Shown: piece by piece, positions 1 to 51,800 of the stretch
Position numbering within the stretch: the stretch's first letter is position 1
Layout: each line of letters begins with the position of its first letter
Source: Muraenolepis orangiensis
Taxonomy: Eukaryota > Chordata > Actinopteri > Gadiformes > Muraenolepididae
Direction: 5' to 3'
Assembly (NCBI GenBank): GCA_027704905.1
Contig: CM051000.1
Coordinates: 12,300,380-12,364,379, forward strand
Length of the DNA stretch: 64,000 nt
Notes under the pieces: model-generated
What the model was told of the DNA's origin: nothing
The model's database searches: none
Seen by the model: the letters and a program-made list of their open reading frames with translations, nothing else
Made by a program: the position numbers and the translations under genes

Positions 1-2946
1 CACAGCCAATATATTTGCGTCCTACCCTGCGAAACACCTGTCGACTCTCAACGGATTTGTAGACCAGGTATACAGTGGAAATGTGTCATACATACTGTAC
101 TGTGTGTGTGTGGGGGGGGGGGGGGGGCGTCATAGACCACTAGGATTGGTTGTCTATTTATAGATCTACATATTTTTTTTTAAAGATGCTTTATTGAAAT
201 AATCTTTTTTTTTTTAACTACATATTTACAGTGTGTGTTACTGTTCTGAAATAGTGTCAGATAAACAAATCTGAAAATAGCAACACATATGTACACACAC
301 TGGACATGTGTTTACACACTTATGTGAGCAAACATGACCTTTAATGAAATTGCATGAACTAGAGCATTAAATTAAATGTGTGCTGGGGTGTTTAATCGTG
401 TTGTGACATAACAACCATCTGTGACAAACAGCACCAGGCTGAGACTGAAACGTTGTTAGTTGTTAGTTTGAATGGGCATATGTTTGGAATTGTTGTTTTA
501 CTATTATTAGCTAAAATACACAAAAGTTGTTTTATTGTCAGTATATTTATATACTGTATTATTACTATATTATATTAAGCTTTGTTATGCATCATAACAA
601 ACCAACATGTTGGGGCGGACGGGACTATCCTTAAGTTGTCCCATAAAGCCTCCAACCAGGTGAAAGGGGAAGCCCCCATAATAAGCTTACCAAAGGTCAG
701 GGGTCACTATTCAAATACAATAGCTGCCACAATAACACCCACTCCGAATCAGAAGGCCTTTATTGTCACCGTCCAAGTACAACGAAGGTGTCACAGCCTG
801 ACACCCAGCAAATGACACAACCAAAATACTAATCATTGCTTTTGAATATCCTTTTTTTTACAGCCCAGAGTTGACTATCTAAGGGGTACACTAATAATGA
901 GTTCCTGAGTATTTGTTGGCTGGTTGTTTATAAATATAAATAAATCATATTTTTTATTTGACAGATTATTGCAACTGCTGCACTCATCGTATGCATTCTG
1001 GCAATTACTGATGGGAAAAATATCGGGGCCCCAAAAGGAATGGAACCCCTTTGTATCGGTCTGGTCATTATGGCAATCGGCGTGTCGATGGGCTTCAACT
1101 GTGGCTACCCAATCAACCCGGCACGCGACCTGGGGCCCAGACTCTTCACCGCCGTAGCCGGCTGGGGCATGGATGTGTTCAGGTAACTCACCGTTGACTT
1201 TATTGATAAAAAATAATGTATAATGTATAATGTATAAAATAAACGCAACAACAACAACATCTCGTTCTAATCTAGGACAACATTTGTCGGTCTTCTTGTG
1301 CATGCTTCACTTGTCTGATGCACCCCGCAGACTCACGCGGCTACTGAATCTCTCAGTGGGGGTTAAAGTGGATGTGCAGTGAGCGGCAAAGCTCCGAGTT
1401 CCGTTTGTGTGGGTGTGTGTGTGTGGGGGGGCAGGGGGGCGGCAGAGTTTCATCTGAAGAAATATCAGGCATGTGAAGCTGTATTCCCGGCTCTCTCGAC
1501 AATCCAAATCAATAATTTAAATCAATACAGCATCTTGAATAAAGGGATGTGAGTGGACGTGTGGAAACATTCTCTGCATATTGATATAAAATATTCAGTG
1601 TTTCATAACCTCAATGGTTATGACATATCACATATTCCCTCTCGCTCTCCTTCTCTAGGCTAACACTATATCACGGTGTTTGTCGTAGTTATATCAGATG
1701 GGCCGGTTGCCGGTTATACCAGTAGGCATACCAGTACCATCACCAATGAAAGTGGAGGTGTAAAACTAATATAATATAATATTTAGTTGATAGACTTTAC
1801 ACTATTTACACTTTTACACTTTTTACACTTAAGAGGCACAAAATAACCACAGGCTTATAGGGTTAGATATAGTGATATGTTAGAGGTTAAATACTGCCAC
1901 AGCAAAAAAATATGCGACATATGGCTTGAACATCTTAAACAAATGCTGCAATTTGTTTATACATACAGTACATATTTGTAAATTGTAATTTTTAACACAG
2001 TTCCTTCTCAGAGAAAATGCAGCAGGCGTTTATTCGAAAGCTAGATCTAGTGTCGGAGCCGCGACACGTCCCCGAGCATCCTTGCCACTGCAGGCAGATG
2101 CCACGCAAGATTACAAGCATTTATATTGAAGATTACGTGGCTCTAATGCACACTTAAGCCTACATCCCCACCGGGTTTATGTCGTATCTCAGACAATCAG
2201 CTATTTTTACAATGAGGATGACGTGGACACGCTGTTATATGAAGACATTGAATATGTTCAGGGGTCATTATCTGTGTTGATAACTGGGGCATGATGAAGA
2301 CAAGCAGGGAGGACTCCCAGCTCTCAGCTCTATGTTATATCCGTAGGGCTTCACCGTGACCCATGTGTGGGTGTATCTCCCGCCCTGGTAATCTCGCCAT
2401 GAATGAAAGCCTTTAATCCACTGGCCTTACTCCTGTATTCTGCATGGTACACTTGGTGAATGTTTGACACTTGTTTACACTGCTGCCTAATGCAGGCCCC
2501 CTTCACCTACAATGAAAGATCAACAAACTGTACTTTAATCTGTCTGGCAGCCAATTTGATTCCTCTCCGGAATAAAAATGGGTCAGACTGTCTCAATAGG
2601 GTCATTGACATCGCTGAAAGGTATTTTGATCGTGGTCCAGAATGTAAACGATCAATAGAATCATCTTATCGGGTCGCACATCCAGTCCTGTACAATCGTA
2701 TAGGGAGGGATTGCACTACACAAAATGCACACTGTAAAGGAAAATGTATGCATGCGTGCATGTGTGTGTTCACTGTCCCCCAGTGCTGGAGGGTGCTGGT
2801 GGTGGATCCCTGTGGCAGGGCCCATGGTCGGGGGTGTGGTGGGGGCCGGCGTGTACTTCCTGTTGATCGAGCTGCACCACGCGGAGCCGGAGACAGAGGA
2901 GGAGAGCAACGTGAAGGACAAATATGAGATGATCACCGTGAGTTGA
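1..2946 (+). CDS. aqp9: Aquaporin-9-like aquaglyceroporin, 3' part (last three coding exons)
   Basis: Membrane channel for water, glycerol and other small neutral solutes. Coding exons are 1-67 (cut by the window edge), 965-1182 and 2784-2946; phases join cleanly (0, then 2) and the stop is TGA at 2944-2946. About 148 residues are present. The first piece reads TANIFASYPA, matching the loop before transmembrane segment 5 in AQP9. The second carries the C-terminal pore motif GYPINPARD; Asp after NPAR marks the glycerol-permeable subfamily. The third gives the last membrane segment (WWWIPVAGPMVGG) and a short acidic cytoplasmic tail ending YEMITVS. The first NPA motif and the N-terminal half lie upstream of the window. 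AQP3, 7 and 10 are related, but the loop sequence, the tail and the lipc neighbour favour AQP9. Which teleost paralogue (a or b) cannot be told. Confidence 0.93.
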
Positions 2947-4218
2947 ACAGGGAGAAACCAGGCTAACGATACGGCAGCTTTCTCCCTAAACTCATTGTCT
3001 AAATGGTATGCACTTCTCTTCTCTTACAGCCACCTGCTTCATGAGAGTGGTTATTAGTGGTACTTTCACCTAATTACACTTTTATTTACAATTTTACCTG
3101 CAACACAGATTCTGGAATAATGAATCAAGCCAAGATACAAATTTATCAAGCCTTAATACTATAAAACAGTATTTTCTTGACCTTTTCTATCTCTTTCTAT
3201 AAATCAGAATTCCTAACTTTTGGTATTTTGTACATTTCAACAAATATCAAATTATTTTCCGTGCCGAATAAAATGTACTATAAATTATCTCAGATATTTC
3301 TGTATTTTATGATATTACATAATGCTAATTATTTTCACCTTGAAATGTTGCCAAATTGCATTATAGCAGTTCTGTTTTTTTCTCTCCTAAATCGTACACA
3401 CAGGGTGGTTAATTATATGAAATAACTCTTATACATTATTGATAAGTATATTTTCAGTGTTGTAGAGACCGTAGCTGAAGTCATTCTGGCTGAATGAGAG
3501 CGATGAATAATGAAGGATTTGAGTGTGTGTGTGTGTGTGTGTGTGTGTGCATGTGTGTTTAAAATGATGTTCTATTGTTGTTTAGTGTTTACAATTATGA
3601 CTGACTGTTATGATCTAGACCCTGTTTTTGAACCAAGAGAAGTTGTATGATGTTAATCAAAGAGGGTATATGTAAAATATCCATAAAAGTGGGCCAATTG
3701 ATATGTATTAATAATTGTTTATGCTTTTGCCTGTGCATTGGAAATGAAGGTCGAAATCAGTCATGACAAATGTTTATAAATGTCAATTAGACACAAAAAA
3801 AAACCTGCATTTAGTCAGTATTATATAAGCACAGTCAAGACAATATACTGTATTACGTATTTGTATTTGTTTGCATTGTGGAGGTACATTTAAATATGCC
3901 AACTTCAAAAAGTACTTTCAATTGACATCAAATGTTACACTACATGAATAGGTGGTGGTTGCAAGAGCACAAAGTCCTCGAAAATGTCTCGAGATATAAT
4001 ATAAATAATGTATTTTCTTTGCGTTGAAGACCAGAAAAAAGCTAACACAAAATAAGAACATATTATTAGGCTTTTTCACAATAATGTTGTTTTGTGCATA
4101 TGTCATTCCATTGTTGTTTTTGTTTTGGAGCAACCAACAGAGACATAACTCTGGTTGAATTTTAAAAAAATCCTGTAGAAGGAGGTATCACGTTGCCATA
4201 TTTAAATAAAGATTTCAA

Positions 4219-4224
4219 AATAAA
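4219..4224 (+). terminator. Candidate poly(A) signal of aqp9
   Basis: AATAAA, with a second copy at 4205-4210, about 1.27 kb after the aqp9 stop codon. This is the best signal pair before the unrelated repeats further on. An earlier AATAAA near 3266 is an alternative. No transcript evidence is available. Confidence 0.35.
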
Positions 4225-5070
4225 AATGTAGTCTGTGTCACTGATTACCAAACTGGACGCAAGAACATCTTTTTAATTCTTGTCCAACTTGTGCGTGAAA
4301 GAGTTGGGGTAACTTCAACAAAAAAAACGTAAAATAACCGTGGGAATATACAGTACATGGTGAACACTTGGTGAAGTGACTAGCTCTACTGTGATCACAA
4401 TACACTTGCGGTTAAGGCGATACCTTAATACAATCTCAGTATCATTCAGTGTTTTCTAAAATGTTGGGGTGATTACGAGGTAGATTGCCGGCAGCAGCCA
4501 TTCAAGGATCGTTTGGGATTTGGTCTAATTTGTGCAAATTTATGCACGGCCGACCATCAGCTTGGTGTGTCCTCAGGAGTCCTCTTGACTACTCCTAACT
4601 TTTCACAGATTAAGGAGCTAGTTTTAGCCCTGATGTGCTTTATGAAATAGTCTCAGGCCAAGAATATACAGTAGGACTTGTAATATGAGGACGGACACAC
4701 CGATATTTTTTAAGAGTTTCTCCTAAATCAGCAAGCTGGGAGCTACTTGGAGCTTTAAGATGCTTTGTGGATATGGCCCCCTGGTCACATTGGAATAGCC
4801 CGGGACATGTGGTCGGGAGCAAACACACAAAGACAAACACACCAGTGCAGTGTGTTTGTGCGTGTTTGGAAAACCAAAGGTTGATGCTGTCAAACTCCAG
4901 ACCAGACATCACAAACTCAACACATTGACTCAATCACTTCATGGCAGGAGGGATTTTAGGATTTCACCAACATTTCTATTTGGTTACAGCTCCAATGGTT
5001 TGTTATGTAGTGTTTCCCACTAGGGGAAAGGGAAATTAGCATTCCAAAAAATGTGATTCCAAGGAAACAG

Positions 5071-5350
5071 TTCACATTTCAGCATCTAACCAATGGGTTT
5101 GCTCTGAGGGCAAACTGTTACTTCTAAGATGCAAACGACAAATGATTTAGCCAATATAATGGAATAAATTGGTTTTAGGTTTCAACACGCTACTGAGCCT
5201 CTACCGTGGAGAAATCCTTTTGGAAAGGGCTTTTTTTCCTTGCAATTTAAAGGAGATAGATTGTTGTGCCTCACCTGATAGATGTGTGTGTTTCGCAATC
5301 ATGTGAACTCCAACATGTGTCCAGGTGCATTGTGAGATATGTGTGTTATG
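5071..5350 (+). repeat. Direct repeat copy A flanking lipc exon 1
   Basis: About 280 bp that recur at 6298-6626. Shared landmarks in order are TTCAGCATCTAACCAA, TTTGCTCTGA, a TAAGATG segment, TAATGGAAT, ATTGGTTTTA, CTACTGAGCCTCT (ACTTACTGAGCCTCT in copy B), AATCATGTGAACT, ATGTGTCCAGGTGCAT and TGTGAGATA. Both copies keep the same orientation and order, so this is a duplication and not a chance match. Confidence 0.75.
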
Positions 5351-5546
5351 TACGTATGTATGTATGTATGTATGTATGTTAAAGGAGAATTTGCCAATTG
5401 GTCCTTGGTGCCCCTTATAGTTCGGATGAAGCCTAAATAAAGTTCCTTTTTATGTAAAACAATGTAAAACATTGAAGATTGAAAATGGGTCTATGTATCT
5501 ATTCCAGTGACTGAATATAGAGGACATCTGCTGTGGGGTTTAAGCT

Positions 5547-5680
<134 letters not shown>

Positions 5681-6101
5681 CAAAATACAGACACAAGTTA
5701 ACATTTAACATGGGTTTAAAACGGAACGCTTCTTATCACAGAGATCAGTGTTTATCAGCGGGTCCTGCAGGATTCACGGCGGTCTCACACGTGCTCTTAC
5801 ACAATCTGTTGGAACAGCGCACCTAGACACACAGCCAATCAGAACAGTGCAAAATGCCTCCTTATCCACTGACCATTTCTCCAATTCGTCCCTTTTTTAG
5901 TTGTTGGCTGTACATTATAATACAGCACAATGAGCTCCCTGTGTGTACTTGAAGGTCTGTAGGATATCCCTTCAAAGACTTGTACTAACCGCCTGGGCGA
6001 CCTGGGGATCACACCTTCGGGGACAAAAACCTGTTGCCTTGCTCCTCTGGTCCAGGCGTTGTCTCTCTGGGAATACCTTAGCTTCTGTTGAATTTGACAC
6101 C

Positions 6102-12427
<6,326 letters not shown>

Positions 12428-12553
12428 GCGACTGTGGTCGTCATCCGCAAGCTGGCAATAGGACACAGTGTAACATCTACACTGATATTAAAGACACCAT
12501 AACACATTTTGACAAGTGCACAATGAACAAATGTGATAGTTTTAAAATGTAAG

Positions 12554-12559
12554 AATAAA
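12554..12559 (+). terminator. Candidate poly(A) signal of lipc
   Basis: AATAAA 127 bp after the lipc stop codon, a normal spacing for a short 3' UTR. Cleavage site not determined. Confidence 0.55.
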
Positions 12560-13574
12560 ACGTGAAAACATGAATAGTCTGAACATCTGCACCCACATAG
12601 CAAGTTTGTCTTAGGCCTACATGACGAATAAGACAACCAAAATAATACAAATGATTAAAAATAAAACACGTCAAACAAAAACAGCATGTTAAAAAAAAAT
12701 GTTAACCAATTGAGTGGCTTATTATTTCTGATAAGTGACCGATAACCTATTCCATTGCATTGGCTATTGTAGGCGAATTACCGACGACGGCAAAGCATCA
12801 TAACAGTAAACACAAGCGGTTCTGTTGCCTAGGTATTTAATTCTCAACGTTCAAGAGCTTTGAGGTGTACTGGACCGGCTTGTTAACAATTCACATATTA
12901 CCCAAAACACATTCAGATGTACCTGCCAACTGGCATGGTAGTAAGGTTTGGGCAGATATAGCACAATGCACGTCATTTATTAATATAACTCATTGGCTTA
13001 ATGAATGTTCTTAATTATGCTGACACTTGAAAAAAGCAGGGAAGATTTCCTTGAAATAGCAAAAGCCCATTAGGGAGATTGAAGTATATTTAATGAATGT
13101 GTTACAAGTACATGTATGCAAAGGTACCTGTAGGCACACTACTAAAAACAGGAAACAATGGGGAATTGAACAGCCACATTAAAAAATAACTAACAGTCGG
13201 AACAAAAACAACCTTAAAACTTACAACACAGCAGACATTAAAATCAGACAGGCGCATGGAATTGAACTAGATCTTGAATACTCAATTTACATCTTTCATA
13301 TTTCAGTGCATTATCTCATTCGTTAGAATGTGAAAATAATATAGCAAGCGGCCCAAACTTAAATAACGCCAAATGGAATATAAAATATTAAAAATTCCCA
13401 CAAGAATAGCAAAGAAAAGCACCAATCAAACTTAAAAAAGACCCATCATATATTTTTGTTAAGATCTGAGGCATGTTCTCTTATAAACCTTTACCGTGCA
13501 TAGACCAACTGGATAATAAAACATTATTTGAATCCTTTGCTGTTAAGCTACTTATTGATACTAGATACAATATG

Positions 13575-13580
13575 TTTATT
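13575..13580 (-). terminator. Candidate poly(A) signal of adam10
   Basis: AATAAA on the minus strand, about 1.66 kb beyond the adam10 stop codon. Mammalian ADAM10 has a long 3' UTR, so the distance is plausible, but other signals could be used. Confidence 0.25.
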
Positions 13581-15244
13581 ATGTTTTCATGTCAATATTA
13601 CTATTAACCACTTCATTAATCTCGATCTCTCACAAAGGCAATGATGACTGAAGTTCAGTTGAAGCACTCCAACTGGTTTTCCTAAAACCTTGATATATGT
13701 ATTTGAGCATCTTTAAGACGGAAAATATTTGTCTTTTATACCCATAGAAAATATGTGTTACTACAATGGACCAAATGTCATGTCTGTCTTGACTTCTTTG
13801 AACCACAACCCATGGGAACACAGCATGGTCTCCCCTAGGCAAGGAGATCCATGGTTCAGTCTTTCTCACCAACAATAAGACAAAGAAAGCCCAGAACGGA
13901 TCCATTCATACTAGATTGTTTGCCCTATTGACCAAGGATGACTCAAGGCTACAACAGTGCATTGCATTTTGAAAACACACGGTCAAAACACACGAGACAC
14001 AGTAGCAATGAGGCCAAGTCATGAGTAGCCAAACCCATCTGAACCATAGGATTGTGTGCTAAATTAAGGAGGGAAAGAGGGAGTTTTGCCATTCTGTGTT
14101 ATTAACCTCGGACACCTTTTTACAGGAAGTGGTTGTCAACAAGAAGTTGTGTCAGCACAACTTCAAGAGAAGAAAGTTGTATTACAATCAAGCTAAAAAA
14201 AGAAGCATTTTTGTTTGCATCAAGCTAAGCATGGCCTTAGTGTAAACATTGCTGCATGTCAACAATCAGAAAAACACATTTTAAGATATCCAATCGCTGC
14301 TCTGCAATCCTGAATACAGTTAAAACAACTGTTATATTCTGAATATATTTTTTGCTACATTCCATTATCCCCACACCCCAAAAAAACAAAACCCTTAGTC
14401 CTTCCCATAGCAACCACAGAAGACCAATACAAGCCCTTTGAAGATGACAAAAGGTTGGCTAGTATTGTATTGTATAGTTGGCTGAGGGGCCAACTCCCTC
14501 TGACTGGAAGACTAACTGACTGGAGGTCAGTAAAGTCTGGAGGTCACACATGCAGCTCCACACTAGGCTATACTCATGCTTAGGGTTGTTTGTCTTTTAA
14601 TCCTGAGAAAGTGATTTAAACAGTAAATGATCTTCATTAAACAGCAGAAAAATCTCTTCCGTATGAACCAAAAAAAATTACATCTGCACAAGGAAGACCA
14701 TATCGGTGTTGGAACTAAAGATGACATTTCTCCTTATGTGATGTAACATGTCATTAAATTGGCAAAATAGTTCTATATAAATCTTTTTTGTATACAATGT
14801 CTTGTCGATTGGCGGCGAACACCCGTGAGACAGTTATCATGCTGACGGTGGCAGAATTCAGGCTAGAAATAAGACCAAGTAGTGAACAATATGAGGGAGC
14901 AAAGACGCATTCTGTGCTCCTGCATCGGAAGAGGAGGAGACACACACCAAGACGCAGATGTCTCCTCCTTCCCCTCAATCATTATACATCTAAAAGTAAA
15001 GTAAAGCAAAAGCAACAACAAAAAAAAAAAACAGCGGGAAGAGCGCCTTGCGGAAAAGTGGCGGCGGGTGAGTTTGTTAGGTCCTGGGTACGCTAAAAGC
15101 CCGTCCCCTCTGTTAAAGCATGTCCCGTCCAACAGTTTGTTCATAGTTTTGCAATAGTCTGTGGTTTTGGTGAAACTCTTTGGAGTGAAGTGCTCCCGTT
15201 ATAGGCACAAAGAACAACTAAGGCACGGAGCGGAGAGCGGCCCT

Positions 15245-39975
<24,731 letters not shown>

Positions 39976-40126
39976 GTTGGTTTAAATAAAATAAAAACCG
40001 GTGAACTAAACCCAAACCAGATAAACGACCATATGCTTGGTCCGGTAGCGTAAATTGACCCGTCTGGCGATCCACTTAAAGGTACAGTTTAACTGTAAAA
40101 GCCACCGAGCATCACAACACGGTGTG

Positions 40127-40134
40127 TGACGTCA
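40127..40134. promoter_or_regulatory. Perfect CRE (TGACGTCA), adam10 side
   Basis: Full palindromic cAMP-response element 152 bp upstream of the adam10 start codon, a typical distance for CREB/ATF sites. It is enclosed in a 10-bp inverted repeat (ACACGGTGTG ... CACACCGTGT, 40117-40150). Confidence 0.6.
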
Positions 40135-40495
40135 CGGGTACACACCGTGTGCTCTCCTCCCCTCTCTTCCGGGGCGGGCTCTGCTGTTTCTCACGAGCTC
40201 ATCTGGGAACGCTATGTACATTTAAATTATGTTTATTATATTATATATTATTATTTAAAAATTATTTAAAATCAAAGTATGTGGCAAGTCATTGTCAAAT
40301 ATGAATTGTGTTTATTTAATTGATTGAACGTTTTTTCTTTTTTTCTTTTCTTGAATGTGTCAAACGTATGAAAATTGTATGATGATTCCACCAAAAAAAA
40401 ATAAAACAACGTTTATTCAAGGCATGGTGCTTGAAGGCATAAAGCAATCAATAAAGGTGAAAGAAAAAGCAGTAGTTTTTAACATTTCTCTATTT

Positions 40496-40581
<86 letters not shown>

Positions 40582-40611
40582 TATATAGATATATATATAT
40601 ATATATATATA
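40496..40611. repeat. (GT)n-(AT)n tract in the divergent promoter
   Basis: A short GT run passes into about 100 bp of alternating AT with a few GATATA interruptions. Such tracts melt or extrude cruciforms easily. It separates the adam10 and mindy2 promoter halves. Confidence 0.95.
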
Positions 40612-40754
40612 ATAAATATACATATATTTATATATATTTATATTTTTTCTTCACACTGTTCAAACCGACGTTGGACACCATGGACGTGATACACACCTCT
40701 CCGCCGGGTGTCTACCGCCCCCTGCTGGTCAGCCTTCGGAGCTCAACATATCGA

Positions 40755-40762
40755 TGACGTCA
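40755..40762. promoter_or_regulatory. Perfect CRE (TGACGTCA), mindy2 side
   Basis: Second full CRE palindrome, 83 bp upstream of the mindy2 start codon, in GATGACGTCACGG context. Two exact 8-mers in 870 bp are well above chance. Confidence 0.6.
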
Positions 40763-40845
40763 CGGACAGAGTTGTCATGGCGTCGGTGGGACTGAAGCTA
40801 GGGCTGCAATTGAGCTAAAAATCTGTCGACAGTTTGTAAAACGAA

Positions 40846-48875
<8,030 letters not shown>

Positions 48876-51800
48876 TATTGTTGTGTGTGTGTGCGTGTGT
48901 GTGTGTGTGTGTGAATGAGTGAGCGAGTGCGTGAGTAAGTGTGTGCCTGCGTGCACATGCCCAGTTGTGCACGCGTACATACATCTGAGAAAAAGGGGAC
49001 AGCACTTGTTTCCTTAAAAAAATAATAATAATGACACTATACACAGCTTCCACCTTGACACTAGACAAAAGAGAGATTTCTGGGAAGGAGAAAGTGAGAC
49101 GAGACTATGAGGATTTGTTGTTCCCAAACCACTGGTGCCTGCTTCCCTCTACCTTCCACAGAGCCTGGAGATCAGAGGAGGGGACACTTTGACAACTACC
49201 TTACCCTACTTACCTTCCACAGACGGCGGCTCTCAAAGGGTGTCACAAGTCGCACAATGCACTATATTTGTGACGAGAGCTCAAGCTTGGGGTGGCGCGG
49301 CTTATGTTTTATAGCAATGGAAGAAAACAAACAAATCGAAGGAAACTAATTGTTACCCCCCCCCCTCAGTGTTTCTTTGAGGACCCCCCCCCCCCTTCCA
49401 TTCACTTTGCATTATAGAAGCTTTTCTGAGTTTCACACTATTTTTGTGTGTGTGTCCTTTTCTGAATAGCATATATGAGAGCTCTGTTGATCTTGGTTGC
49501 TAAGGCCATTTGTTTGATTGCTTTGTACACCTCATAACATTGTCTCGTGCTGATTTGCCTTACCACTGTTTGAATGTTTTTCTTTTTAATCGTTTAGCAT
49601 AATTGTGTATGATATGCATATATTATTTGCTCAGCATGACTGATGTAATTTTTACAAAAAGGCGAATACTTTCAAAAGCTATACGTGTTGGATATGTTAA
49701 AGTATTTATTTTCTCTATCATTAATGTCATTTACGTTATTGACCTTCCCATTTAACCATGGACAATCACACCCACAGCAGAACAGGGTTATGAGGCTGGT
49801 TGGTTTTTAGATCTGTTAAAAGAGAGCACCTACAAATATAGAAAATATGTTCCAAATTCTTAAATCATTGGAAAATAATTTGCACATTGCATGAAAGGCC
49901 AAACAGCTCTTCCACTTCCAATTCACCCCCCCCCCCACCCTTCATCTAATCAGGCCACAGTTCTAATAGCTGGAAACACATTTAGATTCTGTCTGTGGCC
50001 GTCAAAGCAGACCAAACTTATTTGAGACATGCTCGAAAGACTTGAAACTATTGTAGACTGAATAGACGCGTCTTACCTTCTTCAGACAACTATGATTAAG
50101 CTTAACTTACTTGCTGGGCTTTATAGCCAGTGATTTCCACCTTAATACCTAACAAACAGGTTATTTTGAAAAAAAGGACATGTGTAGTTTAATTATGTAC
50201 AGAACTATTCTGCACTTGTAGTTAGATGTGTGTGTGGGTGGGTGTGCCATTATTCATTAGCCTACTGCCTCCTGATAAACTTTTCTATACATTCCAGTTG
50301 GATGCCTTGACCTCAGCCTTTATTTGTCATATCAAAAGATCGTTCTAAAGATCCTGCGCTACATGTACATAGTATACGTTTTTCTGTTGCGCGGATCTCG
50401 ATGACAAGTCGAGTGTCCCCCGGACTGCTTCGTACATAGGAAAAACAATAGCGAGTGGCAGCAGGCTACCTGTAGGCCTAAAGGGTTGGTTTAAAGGCTT
50501 TGGTTAGAACTCTCTCGCTGTACCAAGGCTACACTTTGTATATAAATGGCCTTACAACATTATGTTCTAGGATACAAGCGTATAACCTAAACGAGACAAT
50601 CCATACATATACAACAGAATTACTCTCAGGCCTTCTCTGAAGGGACATCATCTAAGTGTATTTTACAAATCTTATACTTTTGCCAGTCACCTGGCCTGTT
50701 TCTGCTTTTTCAATTACAGACACCGATGTGAGTATATACATATAGGGTAGGACGGCTTCATAGTTCTGTGCATAGTTAAGTAAAAGGACACTTTCACACA
50801 AATATATCCTTATTGTAGAGTTTTCTATTGTAAAACGTTTTACAATGGTTTATGCGGCTGTTCTCTTGTTCACTTAAACCACCGAAAATATATAACTTAA
50901 CGTGTGTGGTCAAGTGACACAAGGTTAATTATACGCAACAAGCTTTCTTCTGTACAGTAGTCTTGACTACCGCAGTAGATGTATGAAGGGACAATTAAAA
51001 TGTATGTGATGCAAGATACCAGATTTATATCTTTTCAGGGAAATTATTTGGGCAACAGATGAGACGAGAGGTCTATAAATCCAATCTGAAATTGGGGACT
51101 GACTTTGGAGCAAAATATGATAAATTAATCTGATCAAATTCAACCCAAACTTCTTAGTACATTTTGTCAATTGACTAAACATTGAGATTGATTGGTTTGG
51201 AAATTGAGCATTCATTAAAGCGTTTCTATGATGTGAAAGACTGTGTGTTGGTTAGTGATTGTGGGTCGTGGAGATTGTGTTCCATTGTTTTTTAAACCAC
51301 ACATTTTGCTGTAGTGTTTTGATTTTTAGTGTTTAAGTTTTTAAGATTCATTTATCAAATTGATTGTGTATTTAATGTCTCGAGTGATTACTTTTATGCC
51401 TTGTACAAATTACTGTGGGCTAAATGCTGTAACGTACTAGTATTTTGACAAGGTGGTCTTTAAACATGTAGTAATTGGTTTTGCACTGTTATATTGATAT
51501 GCACTACTAAACTGAGAGAAACAGAAACATACCTCATTTTATATAGATCAGAAATTGTGTAGGTGGGTATGTTGTAATAATAGCAATGGCCAAGTGAAGT
51601 GGGGATGCACTTCTAAAGGTAGATTAATATAACCAGGCTGCAAAGATTAAAGGGCTGATGCAATGTTTTAGCCTAAACCTAATGGAAAGACCTGGCTGTA
51701 ATTTAACATGTTATCAGCAACATAAATCCAAGGGTACCAGCATAGTTAACCAACTCTGCTGAGACACTGAGTTCACAATTGTTCAAAAGATGGACAGAAA

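Larger units (their letters stand above)
12428..15244. other. Converging 3' ends of lipc (+) and adam10 (-)
   Basis: No coding exon seen on either strand. It holds the short lipc 3' UTR and, on the minus strand, the adam10 3' UTR of unknown length. The sequence is AT-rich and mostly unique, with no clear repeats. A minus-strand AATAAA (TTTATT on the plus strand) at 13575-13580 would give adam10 a 3' UTR of about 1.65 kb; this is only a candidate. Short open frames here show no recognisable domain. Confidence 0.45.
39976..40845. promoter_or_regulatory. Divergent adam10/mindy2 promoter region
   Basis: Only 870 bp separate the two start codons, which point away from each other. The stretch must hold both 5' UTRs and both core promoters. 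It contains two perfect CRE palindromes, GC-richer segments beside each gene, and a long AT dinucleotide tract in the middle. No coding exon is seen. Transcription start sites cannot be read from the sequence. Confidence 0.8.
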
